Assembly (NCBI RefSeq): GCF_009377205.1
Contig: NZ_VJZE01000018.1
Span: forward strand, 1-46,303
Direction: 5' to 3'
Origin: Streptomyces phyllanthi
Lineage (GTDB): Bacteria > Actinomycetota > Actinomycetes > Streptomycetales > Streptomycetaceae
DNA length: 46,303 nucleotides
A program made the translations under genes and the position numbers. The notes beneath the pieces were generated by a model, which was not told where the DNA came from, made no database searches, and saw nothing but the letters and a program-made list of their open reading frames with translations. Positions 7,882-17,811 of the stretch are shown piece after piece (position 1 is the stretch's first letter; each line of letters starts with the position of its first letter).

Positions 7882-8713
7882 CCGTCTGCTCGACGAACGC
7901 CGCGACGTCGTCGTGGTCACGGGCGCCGGAGGCATGGGTACGGCGATCGCGCGCCGGCTGGGCAGCGGGCGCACCCTGTTCCTCGCCGAGGCCTCGCGCG
8001 GACAGCTCGACCGGGCCGTGGCCGCGCTCACCTCCGAGGGCTACGCGGTGCACGGCGTGCCGACCGACGTGTCCGACCGCGCGTCGGTCGAGAAGCTCGC
8101 GGAGGAAGCCGCCGGCGCGGGCCGCCTCGCCGCCGTCGTGCACACCGCGGGTGTCTCCGCCGCGACCGCGTCGGCGAGGACGATCCTCGAGGTCAACCTG
8201 GTCGGCACGGTCCATGTGATCGACGCGTTCGCGAAGACGGCGACCCGCGGTACATCACTCGTCGTGATCTCCAGCATGGCGGGCCACTTCGCCTCCCTGA
8301 GCCGGGAGGACGAGGCCGCACTCGCCACGGCCGCGGCGGAGGACCTCCTCGGGCTCGACGCCGTCGCCGCCGTCGGAGACGACGCGACCACCGCCTACAT
8401 GGTGTCCAAGCGCGCCAACCACGTACGGGTGGAAGCGGCCGCGCTCGCCTGGAACCGGCGCGGGGCGACGATCAACACCGTCAGCCCCGGTGTGATCTCC
8501 ACGGCGATGTCGCAGGCCGTGGCCGAGTCGCCGAACGGCGAACACATGCTCAGGATGATCGACGAATGCGGCGCCGGCCGCACCGGCACCCCGGGGGAGA
8601 TCGCCGAAGCCGTGGCGTTCCTCACCGGCCCGCAGGCGCGGTTCGTCGCCGGCACCGATCTGCTCGTCGACGGCGGGCAGGCCGCCTGGATGCGCCGGCA
8701 CATGCGGCGCTGA
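7874..8713 (+). CDS. Short-chain dehydrogenase/reductase in the P450-BVMO operon
   Basis: A 279-aa SDR. The cofactor motif is TGAGGMGTA, the catalytic Ser is in VVISSMAGHF, and the active-site Tyr/Lys pair is YMVSK, with LLVDGGQAAWM near the C-terminus. ATG 7874 is preceded by a strong AAGGAGG (7861-7867) and overlaps the end of the reductase gene by 8 nt. Its position between a P450 and a Baeyer-Villiger enzyme suggests it oxidises the P450-made alcohol to the ketone substrate of the monooxygenase. That step is inferred from order, not shown by sequence. It is followed by a long hairpin. Confidence 0.9.
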   Translation: MTDRLLDERRDVVVVTGAGGMGTAIARRLGSGRTLFLAEASRGQLDRAVAALTSEGYAVHGVPTDVSDRASVEKLAEEAAGAGRLAAVVHTAGVSAATASARTILEVNLVGTVHVIDAFAKTATRGTSLVVISSMAGHFASLSREDEAALATAAAEDLLGLDAVAAVGDDATTAYMVSKRANHVRVEAAALAWNRRGATINTVSPGVISTAMSQAVAESPNGEHMLRMIDECGAGRTGTPGEIAEAVAFLTGPQARFVAGTDLLVDGGQAAWMRRHMRR

Positions 8714-8720
8714 ACCCCCA

Positions 8721-8762
8721 CGCCGACCGGACGCCGCGCCCGGGCCCGGCGTCCGGTCGGCG
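8721..8762 (+). terminator. Long hairpin between the SDR and BVMO genes
   Basis: A 16-bp perfect stem (8721-8736 with 8747-8762) closes on a 10-nt loop. It lies 8 nt after the SDR stop and 47 nt before the BVMO start, so it could terminate or attenuate transcription within the cluster, making the BVMO gene partly independent. Confidence 0.65.
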
Positions 8763-8809
8763 TGTTCCCTTGATCAGCCGAGGACACCGGACAGCAGAGA
8801 GAGGACAGC

Positions 8810-10639
<1,830 letters not shown>

Positions 10640-10659
10640 GCGGGGAAGGACGCGAGACG

Positions 10660-12355
10660 ATGGCAGAGGCGATGACCACGCACCCCAGCCGGTTCGACGA
10701 GACCGGCCGCACACGGCCCGCCGGCACCCGCTGGGAGGCGAAGCGGCTCAACCCGCCCAACCGGCTGTGGGGTTCCAACGGCGTCGCGTTCGGCCCGGAC
10801 GGGCGGCTGTACGTCGCCCAGTTCCTCGCCGGGCAGATCAGCGCCGTGGAACCCGCCACCGGGGACGTCGAGGTGGTCGTACCGATGGACAGCCCCGTCC
10901 AGTCGCCGGACGACCTGGCCTTCGGGGCGGACGGTTCGATGTACATCGCCGACCTGGTCCCCGGCCGGGTGTGGCGGCGCGGTCCGGGAGGCGAGTACAC
11001 CCTCGTCTCCGACCGGGTGACGAACCCCAACGGCATCACGTGCGTCGGCGACCGGCTCTTCGTCAACGAGATGAAGCCGGGTGGCCGGCTGCTGGAGCTG
11101 TTCCCGGACGGCGGCGACCCGGTGGTCCTCACCGAGGGACTGGCCCTCGGCAACGCGATGCAGCTCGGCCCGGACGGCCACCTGTACTACCCGCACATGA
11201 TGAGCGGCCGGAACCCGATGCTGACCGGCCAGGTCTGGCGCATCCCCCCCGGACGGCGGCGAGCCCGAACTGGTCGCGGACGACGTGCACCAGCCGGTCG
11301 CGGTCCGCTTCGACCAGGGCGGTGTCCTGCATGTGCTGTCGCGGGGCGTGGAAGGCATCGTGACCCGTGTCGACCTGCACGGCAGCGGGTCCCGCACCCT
11401 CGTCACCAGCGGTGTGGTCGGGCTGGACAACGCGGCGTTCGACGCGGAGAACCGGATGTTCGTCTCCAGCTACTCCAGCGGCGGCGTCACCGAGATGCAC
11501 CCCGACGGGCGGATCCGCGAGATCGTGCCCCGCGGGCTCGACGGCCCCTACGGGGTGACGATCGACCTCGGCGGCACGGTCTACGCGGCCGACCACTACC
11601 GGCTGGCGACCCCGGCGACCACCCACGAGGGCGAGCCGAGCGACGGCCGGGAGGGTGCGGAGCCGGGGGGTGTGACCACGCGCCACCTGATGCCCTTCCA
11701 CCACGGCATCACCGCCGACGGCGAGCTGCTGCACTCCACCTCGCAGTACGGCAGCGTCCAGACCTACGACCCCGGGCACGGGACCACGCGGGAACGGGCG
11801 GCCGGCCTGAGGCGGCCCCTGGGTATCGCGGTGGGGCCGGACGGCTCGCTCGTCGTCGCCGAGACGGACGCCGGCCGGGTCGTGGCCATCGACGCCGACG
11901 ACACCCTCACCGTGCTCGCCGAGGGGCTCGACCACCCCGTGGATGTGGCCTTCGACGGGGCGGGGCGCTGTTACGTGAGCGACGACCGGCTCGGGGCGGT
12001 GCTGAGGATCGAGGACGGCAGGGCGGCGGTCGTCGCGGACGGCCTCGGCGCACCGCAGGGCCTCGCCGTACTGGGCGACGAACTGTTCACGGTGGAGACC
12101 GGGCCCCGCAGGCTCAGGGCGATCTCCCTGACCACGGGGGAGAGCAGGACCGAGGCGGAGGACCTGCCGGTGGGACCGCCCCCGGGTGTCGTCCCCCGCG
12201 CCGAGCCCGCGCTGTTCGCGGGCGGCATGCCCGGCGGGGTCCTCCGCTTCGCCGGCCTCGCCGCCACCCCGGACGGAGCCCTGCTGCTCTCGGCCAACGG
12301 CGAGGGCACGGTGTTGCGGCTGACCAGACCCGTGCCCGCCGAGCCGGCCGGCTGA
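10660..12355 (+). pseudogene. Frameshifted SMP-30/NHL-type beta-propeller protein (probable lactonase-like)
   Basis: Two reading frames together encode one repeated beta-propeller. The first runs from ATG 10660 to about 11250 (repeats such as GVAFGPDGRLYVAQF and DLAFGADGSMYIADL). The second runs from about 11250 to the stop at 12353-12355 (GVTIDLGGTVYAADH, GIAVGPDGSLVVAET, DVAFDGAGRCYVSDD). They meet at a run of seven C residues (11244-11250). With six Cs the frame reads straight through from WRIPP to DGGEPELVADDVHQPVAVRFD. Either a real single-base insertion inactivates the gene, or it is a sequencing error, or less likely there is +1 frameshifting. SMP-30/gluconolactonase-like propellers often hydrolyse lactones, which would fit the step after a BVMO. 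GTG 10636, overlapping the BVMO stop, is an alternative start. Confidence 0.8.
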
Positions 12356-12463
12356 GAGCCTGTGTCATATCCCCGGCCGGGCGTGCGACGCCTGGCACGC
12401 ACGCTCGCCGCGTTGCCGAAACGCCCACGTGACTCCTCCCACCGGGGATATGACACAGGCTCT
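12355..12463. repeat. 109-bp element with perfect 22-bp inverted ends
   Basis: Positions 12355-12376 and 12442-12463 are exact reverse complements (the left arm starts AGAGCCTGTGTCATATCCCC), separated by 65 bp with no coding capacity. The left end supplies the last base of the upstream stop codon. The size and perfect ends look like a miniature inverted-repeat element or an IS remnant. It may also act as a terminator between the convergent genes. No clear target-site duplication is seen. Confidence 0.6.
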
Positions 12464-12483
12464 AGCGCCGTGCGGGCCGGGGC

Positions 12484-13338
12484 TCACGCGGAGCGGTAGA
12501 GCTCCGTGAGCAGTTCGATCGCGGCCTGGGTGGCGGGATGCGGGCCGTCCCGCCACCAGACGAGCCGTACGGCGATCGGCTCGGCGTCGCGCACCGGGCG
12601 GTAGACCACGCCCGAGCGGCGGTACTGGTGGGCGGTGGCCTCCGCCGTCACCCCCACGTACCGCCCCGTGGAGATCATGACGAGCCAGTCGTCGACGTCG
12701 TGCGTCTCCTCGGTCGTCGGCCGTGCGTCCGGCGGCCACAGGTCCGTCGTGGTGGTGCCGGTCCGCCGGTCGACCAGCAGAGTGCGCCCGCTGATGTCGG
12801 CGAGCCGGACCGAGCGGCGCCGGGCCAGGGGGTCGTCGGAGGCCATGGCGCACAGCCGCCGTTCCAGGCCCACGATGGCGGAGTCGAACCGGCGGCCGTC
12901 CGGCGGCCGGCGGACCACGGCGAGATCGCAGGCGCCCTCCGCCAGCCCGGCGGTCGCGGAGTTGACGCGGACCAGGTGCAGGTCGACCTCGGGACGAGCC
13001 TCACGCCAACGGCGCTGGAAGGCCGGCGTGTGACGGCCCAGGGCCGACCAGGCGTACCCGACCCGCAGCCGGGTGTGGCCCGACGTGGCCTCCCGCACCA
13101 GATCGTCCACCTCACCGAGCACCCGCCGGGCGTGCGCCAGCACGCGAAGTCCCGTGGCCGTCGGGTTCACCTCGCGGGAGGTGCGCCTCAGCAGCCGTAC
13201 GCCGAGGGCCTGTTCGAGCGAGGCCAGGGTCCGGGAGACGGCCGCCTGGGAGACACCGAGCGCGATGGCCGCGTCCGTGAAGGTGCCCTCCTCGACGATC
13301 GCGACGAGACAGCGCAGCTGCCGCAGTTCGATATCCAT
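12484..13338 (-). CDS. LysR-family transcriptional regulator
   Basis: A 284-aa LysR regulator. The N-terminal helix-turn-helix reads LRQLRCLVAIVEEGTFTDAA and GVSQAAVSRTLASLEQALG, followed by LLRRTSREV. The rest is the periplasmic-binding-like effector domain. The start chosen is the ATG giving MDIELRQL at 13338; an upstream in-frame ATG (13380) would add 14 residues. It is divergent from the EamA transporter at 13407 and most likely controls it, the usual arrangement for LysR/exporter pairs. ATGCATT occurs twice in the gap and may belong to the binding site. The inducer is unknown. Confidence 0.9.
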   Translation of the reverse strand: MDIELRQLRCLVAIVEEGTFTDAAIALGVSQAAVSRTLASLEQALGVRLLRRTSREVNPTATGLRVLAHARRVLGEVDDLVREATSGHTRLRVGYAWSALGRHTPAFQRRWREARPEVDLHLVRVNSATAGLAEGACDLAVVRRPPDGRRFDSAIVGLERRLCAMASDDPLARRRSVRLADISGRTLLVDRRTGTTTTDLWPPDARPTTEETHDVDDWLVMISTGRYVGVTAEATAHQYRRSGVVYRPVRDAEPIAVRLVWWRDGPHPATQAAIELLTELYRSA

Positions 13339-13406
13339 GCATTCAGCGTATGGATGGATCCGTGGATGCATTATGCGCAAGAGGCGAGGCCGCCCACGAT
13401 CGGTCC

Positions 13407-14312
13407 ATGCGTGCAGAAGCGGCAGAGCCGGTGACCCCCACGTACAGGACCGCCGTAGCGGCGGAGGCGCCGGAACGCGATCGGCGGCCCCTCGCCGGGG
13501 TGGCGGCCATGGTCGGCAGCGGGCTGTCCAACCAGCTCGGTGCCGCGACCGGATCCCTCGCCTTCCCCGTGCTCGGGCCGGTCGGCGTGGTCGCGGTGCG
13601 CCAGTACGTCGCCGCGCTCGTCCTGCTGGCCGTCGGCCGGCCCCGGCTGCGCGACTTCACCGGGCGGCAGTGGCGGCCGGTGCTGCTCCTCGGCCTGGTG
13701 TTCGGCACGATGAACCTGTCCCTGTACGGCGCCATCGACCGCGTCGGCCTGGGCCTGGCGGTGACGCTGGAGTTCCTCGGGCCGCTGGCCATCGCCCTTG
13801 CCGCCTCCCGGCGCCGTCTCGACGCCTGCTGCGCGGTGGCCGCGGGGGCGGGAGCCGTCGCCCTGATGCGCCCTCAGCCCTCCACGGACTACGTGGGGAT
13901 GGGCCTGGCCCTGCTGGCCGCCGTCTGCTGGGCGTCGTACATCCTGCTCAACCGTGCCGTCGGCCGGATCGTGCCGGGCGCCCAGGGCTCGGCGGCCGCC
14001 GCCGGTGTCTCCGCGCTGATGTTCCTGCCGGTCGGCGCCTTCGTCGTGGTGCGGCACCCGCCCACGGCCGGGTCCGTCGTGTACGCCGTCGCAGCCGGTG
14101 TCCTGTCCTCCGCCGTGCCGTATCTCGCCGACCTGTTCACCCTGCGCCGGGTACCGGCACGGGCCTTCGGGCTCTTCATGAGCGTCAACCCGGTCCTGGC
14201 GGCCGCCGTCGGCTGGGTCGTCCTCGGGCAGGGTCTGGGGTGGACCGAGTGGGCGAGCATCGGCGCGATCGTCGCCGCGAACGCGGTCAGCATGCTCTCG
14301 ACGCGCGGCTGA
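13407..14312 (+). CDS. EamA/DMT-superfamily transporter (RhtA-like exporter)
   Basis: A 301-aa polytopic membrane protein with about ten hydrophobic segments arranged as two five-helix repeats, the drug/metabolite transporter layout. Features include LEFLGPLAIALAASRR in the first repeat and FGLFMSVNPVLAAAVGWVVLGQ in the second, both typical of RhtA/EamA exporters of amino acids or small metabolites. Start ATG 13407 lies 69 bp from the divergent LysR gene. The sequence cannot tell whether it moves amino acids or an aromatic intermediate of the neighbouring operon. Confidence 0.88.
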   Translation: MRAEAAEPVTPTYRTAVAAEAPERDRRPLAGVAAMVGSGLSNQLGAATGSLAFPVLGPVGVVAVRQYVAALVLLAVGRPRLRDFTGRQWRPVLLLGLVFGTMNLSLYGAIDRVGLGLAVTLEFLGPLAIALAASRRRLDACCAVAAGAGAVALMRPQPSTDYVGMGLALLAAVCWASYILLNRAVGRIVPGAQGSAAAAGVSALMFLPVGAFVVVRHPPTAGSVVYAVAAGVLSSAVPYLADLFTLRRVPARAFGLFMSVNPVLAAAVGWVVLGQGLGWTEWASIGAIVAANAVSMLSTRG

Positions 14313-14332
14313 CCCTTCTGAACGCACGAGGA

Positions 14333-14383
14333 CGTACGAACCGTACGAGTACGTGTGAGCTGAGCGTACGAGTTGAGCGTACG
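14333..14383. repeat. Cluster of four CGTACG palindromes
   Basis: CGTACG occurs at 14333-14338, 14342-14347, 14365-14370 and 14378-14383 in the gap between the transporter stop and the GntR gene. The last two are inside a direct repeat of TGAGCGTACG. No stable terminator is obvious here, so this may be a regulatory cluster or chance repetition. Confidence 0.35.
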
Positions 14384-14408
14384 GCCCCGCCAACGCCATG
14401 TGAACAAA

Positions 14409-14420
14409 ATTGTTGACAAT
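14409..14420. promoter_or_regulatory. Candidate GntR operator
   Basis: ATTGTTGACAAT is a palindrome of two 5-bp arms (ATTGT/ACAAT) with a 2-bp centre, upstream of the GntR gene. It overlaps a TTGACA -35 box. TTGACAA, or its complement TTGTCAA, recurs in both arms of the large palindrome at 19884-19932 upstream of the esterase. Confidence 0.5.
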
Positions 14421-14441
14421 CCTGTTGCTTGGATTTACGTT
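14413..14441 (+). promoter_or_regulatory. Candidate promoter of the GntR gene
   Basis: A consensus TTGACA at 14413-14418 is followed after 17 bp by TACGTT at 14436-14441. The -35 box lies within the proposed GntR operator, so repression by its own product is plausible. Confidence 0.45.
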
Positions 14442-14470
14442 CGACGCGCACTCACTCAGGGAGGGCAGCC

Positions 14471-15121
14471 ATGCCGAACGAAGCCCGTCCGGGCACTGGA
14501 GAGCAGGCCAAACAGCTCGCGCTCGCGAAGCTGCGGCAGGCGATCCTGCAGGGCGAGATGGCACCGGCCCAGCGGCTGGTGGAGAACGAACTCGCCGAGC
14601 AGTTCGGTGTCACGCGCGCCAGTGTGCGCGCGGCGCTGATCGATCTGGCCTCCGAGGGGCTGGTCGAGCGGATCCCCAACCGGGGCTCGCGGGTGCGCGT
14701 GGTGACCGTCGAGGAGGCGGTCGCCATCACCGAGTGCCGCATGGTCCTGGAAGGGCTCTGCGCGGCCAAGGCGGCCGTCGAGGCCAGTGAGGAGCAGCTG
14801 GAGCGGCTGACCGGGCTGGGCGAGGCGATGTCGAAGGCCGTCGCCGACGGTGAGCCGGTGACGTACTCCGAGCTGAACCGCGAACTGCACGACCGGATCC
14901 TGGAGTTCTCGGGCCAGCAGGTGGCCGTGGGGCTGCTGGATCGTCTCAACGCGCAGTTGGTGAAGCACCGGTTCCGGCTCGCGCTGAGACCGGGCAGGCC
15001 CCAGCAGTCCCTGAGCCAGCACCTGGCCATCATCGAGGCGATCTCGGCCAGGGACCCGCAGGCGGCCGAAGCGGCCGCGCGCGCCCACCTCGTCAGTGTC
15101 ATCGACGCGTTGCGCGACTGA
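14471..15121 (+). CDS. GntR-family regulator of the FadR/FCD type
   Basis: A 216-aa regulator. The N-terminal winged helix contains RLVENELAEQFGVTRASVR and IPNRGSRVRVV. The C-terminal FCD domain is all-helical with likely metal/ligand-binding positions in NRELHDRI, SQHLAII and RAHLVSVI. The start is ATG 14471, preceded by GAGGG. It lies immediately upstream of the 15239-18762 operon and its own promoter overlaps a palindrome whose core recurs at the esterase promoter, so it is the likely local repressor of both. FCD regulators usually sense organic acids, consistent with a pathway that makes oxo-dicarboxylates. Confidence 0.9.
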   Translation: MPNEARPGTGEQAKQLALAKLRQAILQGEMAPAQRLVENELAEQFGVTRASVRAALIDLASEGLVERIPNRGSRVRVVTVEEAVAITECRMVLEGLCAAKAAVEASEEQLERLTGLGEAMSKAVADGEPVTYSELNRELHDRILEFSGQQVAVGLLDRLNAQLVKHRFRLALRPGRPQQSLSQHLAIIEAISARDPQAAEAAARAHLVSVIDALRD

Positions 15122-15188
15122 CCCCTCCGGCGGTGGCCGGGTCGGTCTCGTCTGCCTGCTTCCTCGGTGGCCGGCTGCGGGCCCGCAA

Positions 15189-15222
15189 GGGCTGATCGCG
15201 CGGTTCCCCGCGCCCCTGATCG
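15189..15222. repeat. Streptomyces-type GC-rich interspersed repeat (hairpin)
   Basis: The segment contains GCGCGG-TTCC-CCGCGC (15198-15213) within GGGCTGATCGCG...GCCCCTGATCG. It closely matches, from memory, a short element of the form GGGGCGCGGGGAACNGCGCG that is common between Streptomyces genes. It precedes the ribosome site AAGGAGG of the next gene. Confidence 0.5.
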
Positions 15223-15238
15223 AAGGAGGACCCGAGCA

Positions 15239-15997
15239 ATGACGAACGGCACGGCGCCCGCCACGCCATCCACCCCGCGATCGACCCTCGTCGTCACCGC
15301 GCACGCGGGCGACTTCGTGTGGCGGGCGGGCGGAGCCATCGCCCTGGCCGCCTCGCGGGGGGAGCGGGTCACCATCGCCTGTCTGACCTTCGGCGAGCGC
15401 GGCGAGTCCGCCACGGCATGGCGCGAGGGCCGGTCACTGGAGGAGATCAAGGGCATACGCCGGGAGGAGGCCGAGAAGGCCGCCGCCACCCTCGGCGCCG
15501 AGGTCGTCTTCTTCGACGCCGGCGACTACCCGCTGATCACCACACCCGAGCTCACCGACCGGCTGGTGGCCGTGTACCGGCAGGTCCGGCCCGATGTCGT
15601 GCTCACCCACCCGCTCGACGACCCCTACAACGGCGACCATCCGGCGGCGGCACGTACGGCCCTGGACGCGCGCGTGCTCGCCCAGGCCATCGGCTACCCG
15701 GCCGAGGGCGAGATCATCGGCGCCCCGCCGGTGTTCTTCTTCGAGCCGCACCAGCCGGAGATGTGCGGCTTCAGGCCCGAGGTCCTCCTCGACATCACCG
15801 AGGTGTGGAACACCAAGCGCAAGGCCATGGAGTGCCTGGCCGCCCAGCGGCATCTGTGGGACTACTACACCGACCTCGCCGTACGCCGCGGAGTCCAGCT
15901 CAAGCGCAACGCCGGCCCCAACCTGGGACTGGCCCACAAGACGATGGCGGAGGCGTATATGCGTCCGTACCCGCAGGTCACGGAGGTGCTGGACTGA
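15239..15997 (+). CDS. galB: 4-Oxalomesaconate hydratase, GalB-like (PIG-L fold)
   Basis: A 252-aa zinc-dependent protein of the PIG-L deacetylase fold. Instead of the family AHPDDE it has AHAGDFVWRAGGAIAL, and it carries LTFGERGES, FDAGDYPL, DPYNGDHP and FEPHQPE. As far as I recall, these segments match Pseudomonas GalB, which hydrates 4-oxalomesaconate to 4-carboxy-4-hydroxy-2-oxoadipate in gallate degradation. The start ATG 15239 follows AAGGAGG. It is the first gene of a coupled operon; its stop overlaps the aldolase start by one nucleotide (TGATG). The neighbouring aldolase and tautomerase are exactly the partner steps, which makes the assignment strong even without a search. A deacetylase role is the less likely alternative. 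Confidence 0.85.
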   Translation: MTNGTAPATPSTPRSTLVVTAHAGDFVWRAGGAIALAASRGERVTIACLTFGERGESATAWREGRSLEEIKGIRREEAEKAAATLGAEVVFFDAGDYPLITTPELTDRLVAVYRQVRPDVVLTHPLDDPYNGDHPAAARTALDARVLAQAIGYPAEGEIIGAPPVFFFEPHQPEMCGFRPEVLLDITEVWNTKRKAMECLAAQRHLWDYYTDLAVRRGVQLKRNAGPNLGLAHKTMAEAYMRPYPQVTEVLD

Positions 15998-16707
15998 TGG
16001 GCGGCATGATCGTCACCAACCCGCCGAAGGCGGACGCGAAGGATGTCGAGGCGCTCTCCGCCTTCGGTGTCGCCACCGTGCACGAGGCGATGGGCCGCAC
16101 CGGTCTGCTCGGCACCGGACTGCGCCCGATCCAGCAGGACACCCGTGTAGCGGGCACCGCGGTCACGGTGCTCTCCTGGCCCGGCGACAACCTCATGATC
16201 CACGCGGCCGTGGAGCAGTGCGGCGAGGGCGACATGCTCGTGGTCACCACCACCTCGCCCTCCACCGACGGCATGTTCGGCGAGCTGTTCGCCACCGCGC
16301 TCCAGCGGCGCGGCGTCTGCGGACTGGTCATCGACGCGGGCATCCGGGACACCGCCGAACTGCGCGCGATGGGCTTCCCCGCGTGGGCCGCGGCGGTCAG
16401 CCCGCAGGGCACGGTCAAGGCGACCGGCGGCTCGGTCAACGTCCCCGTGGTCATCGGCGGCCAGGTGATCCGCCCCGGCGACGTGATCCTCGCCGACGAC
16501 GACGGCGTGGTGTGCGTGCCCCGCGAGCAGGCCCGGAGGACGGCCGAGGCGTCCGAGGCCCGCGAGGCCAAGGAGGCCGCGAGCCGCGCCGCCTTCCTCG
16601 AGGGCCAACTCGGCCTGGACCGCTACGGGTTGCGCGAGACCCTCGTACGGCTGGGCGTGACCTACGTGCCGTACGACGACCGGGCGGGGGACGGAGACCA
16701 GTCATGA
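15997..16707 (+). CDS. galC: 4-Carboxy-4-hydroxy-2-oxoadipate (CHA) aldolase, RraA-like fold
   Basis: A 236-aa class II pyruvate aldolase of the RraA-like fold, predicted to cleave 4-carboxy-4-hydroxy-2-oxoadipate to pyruvate and oxaloacetate. The metal/substrate loop reads VIDAGIRDTAELRAMGFPAWA, containing the conserved Arg-Asp pair, and DGVVCVPREQA is the family signature near the C-terminus. A long C-terminal helical extension (AEASEAREAKEAASRAAF) matches HMG/CHA aldolases rather than short RraA inhibitors. It overlaps the gene before by one nucleotide and the gene after by four (ATGA). The neighbouring GalB-like hydratase makes its substrate. Confidence 0.85.
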   Translation: MGGMIVTNPPKADAKDVEALSAFGVATVHEAMGRTGLLGTGLRPIQQDTRVAGTAVTVLSWPGDNLMIHAAVEQCGEGDMLVVTTTSPSTDGMFGELFATALQRRGVCGLVIDAGIRDTAELRAMGFPAWAAAVSPQGTVKATGGSVNVPVVIGGQVIRPGDVILADDDGVVCVPREQARRTAEASEAREAKEAASRAAFLEGQLGLDRYGLRETLVRLGVTYVPYDDRAGDGDQS

Positions 16708-17801
16708 CGGGGCCGCCCGAGGAGGTCCGCTGCATGCTCATGCGCGGCGGCACCTCCAAGGGCGCCTACTTCCTCGCCGGGGACCTGCCCGCCGACCCCG
16801 GTGCACGGGACGGCCTGCTGCTGCGGATCATGGGCAGCCCCGACCCGCGCCAGATCGACGGCCTGGGCGGGGCGCACCCCCTGACCAGCAAGGTGGCCGT
16901 GGTCTCCGCCTCGCCCGACCCCGTGGCCGACGTCGACTACCTCTTCCTCCAGGTCGGTATCGGGGAGCCGGAGGTGACGGACCGCCAGAACTGCGGCAAC
17001 CTGCTCGCCGGTGTCGGCCCCTTCGCCGTCGAACGCGGACTGGTCGCCCCCGGGGACGGCGAGACCGCGGTGCGCATCCGCATGCTCAACAGAGGGGAGT
17101 ACGCCACCGCGAGGTTCCCCACAGCGGGCGGGCGCGTCGTGTACACCGGATCCGCCGAGATCTCCGGTGTGCCCGGGACCGCCGCGCCGGTGGTGATCGA
17201 GTTCCCGCCGGGCGGCAGCCCGCTGCTGCCCACCGGGAACGTCCGGGACACCGTCGCCTGCACACCGGTGACCTGCGTGGACAACGGGATGCCGACGGTG
17301 CTGATCGCGGCGTCCGCCCTGGAGGTCACCGGCTACGAGGAGCCCGGGGACCTGGAGGAGGACCGGGTTCTGGCGGACCGGCTCCACAGGATCCGGCTGG
17401 AGGCCGGTCGGCGCATGGGCCTCGGTGACGTGGAGGACGCCACCGTGCCCAAGCTCAGTCTGCTGGCGCCGCCCCTGCACGGGGGCTCGGTCATGACCCG
17501 CACCTTCATACCGCTGCGCTGCCACACCTCCATCGGTGTCCTGGGCGCCGCGAGCGTCGCCGCCGGACTGCGGGTGGCGGGCGGGGTCGGCGAGGGCATC
17601 GCACGGCTCCCCGCCGAGGGGGACCGGCTGCGCATCGAGCACCCCACCGGCTTCCTCGACATCGAGGCCGGAGTCGACCAGGGCGCCCCGGGTTCCGTCC
17701 CGGTGGCCAGCCGCGTCGCCGTGGTCCGTACCGCCCGCAAGATCTTCGACGGCACGGTCTTCCCGCGGCCGTCCCCCGCACCCGCCACCGAACGCCCCTA
17801 A
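16704..17801 (+). CDS. galD: 4-Oxalomesaconate tautomerase, PrpF/GalD family
   Basis: A 365-aa protein of the PrpF isomerase family, with duplicated diaminopimelate-epimerase-like domains. The N-terminus MLMRGGTSKGAYFLAGDLP is the family hallmark; DGLGGAHPLTSKVAVV, DRQNCGNLLAGVGPFAVE (active-site Cys region) and VTCVDNGMPTVLI follow. In gallate degradation GalD converts the keto and enol forms of 4-oxalomesaconate before hydration. The start ATG 16704 overlaps the aldolase stop. Relatives in the methylcitrate pathway (PrpF) isomerise aconitates, but the flanking hydratase and aldolase make the oxalomesaconate role much more likely. Confidence 0.85.
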   Translation: MTGPPEEVRCMLMRGGTSKGAYFLAGDLPADPGARDGLLLRIMGSPDPRQIDGLGGAHPLTSKVAVVSASPDPVADVDYLFLQVGIGEPEVTDRQNCGNLLAGVGPFAVERGLVAPGDGETAVRIRMLNRGEYATARFPTAGGRVVYTGSAEISGVPGTAAPVVIEFPPGGSPLLPTGNVRDTVACTPVTCVDNGMPTVLIAASALEVTGYEEPGDLEEDRVLADRLHRIRLEAGRRMGLGDVEDATVPKLSLLAPPLHGGSVMTRTFIPLRCHTSIGVLGAASVAAGLRVAGGVGEGIARLPAEGDRLRIEHPTGFLDIEAGVDQGAPGSVPVASRVAVVRTARKIFDGTVFPRPSPAPATERP

Positions 17802-17811
17802 GGAGAACCGG

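Noticed and set aside
12365..12853. Minus-strand frame spanning the inverted-repeat element
   Set aside because: It overlaps the LysR gene in another frame; the element core has no coding character and no transposase motifs.
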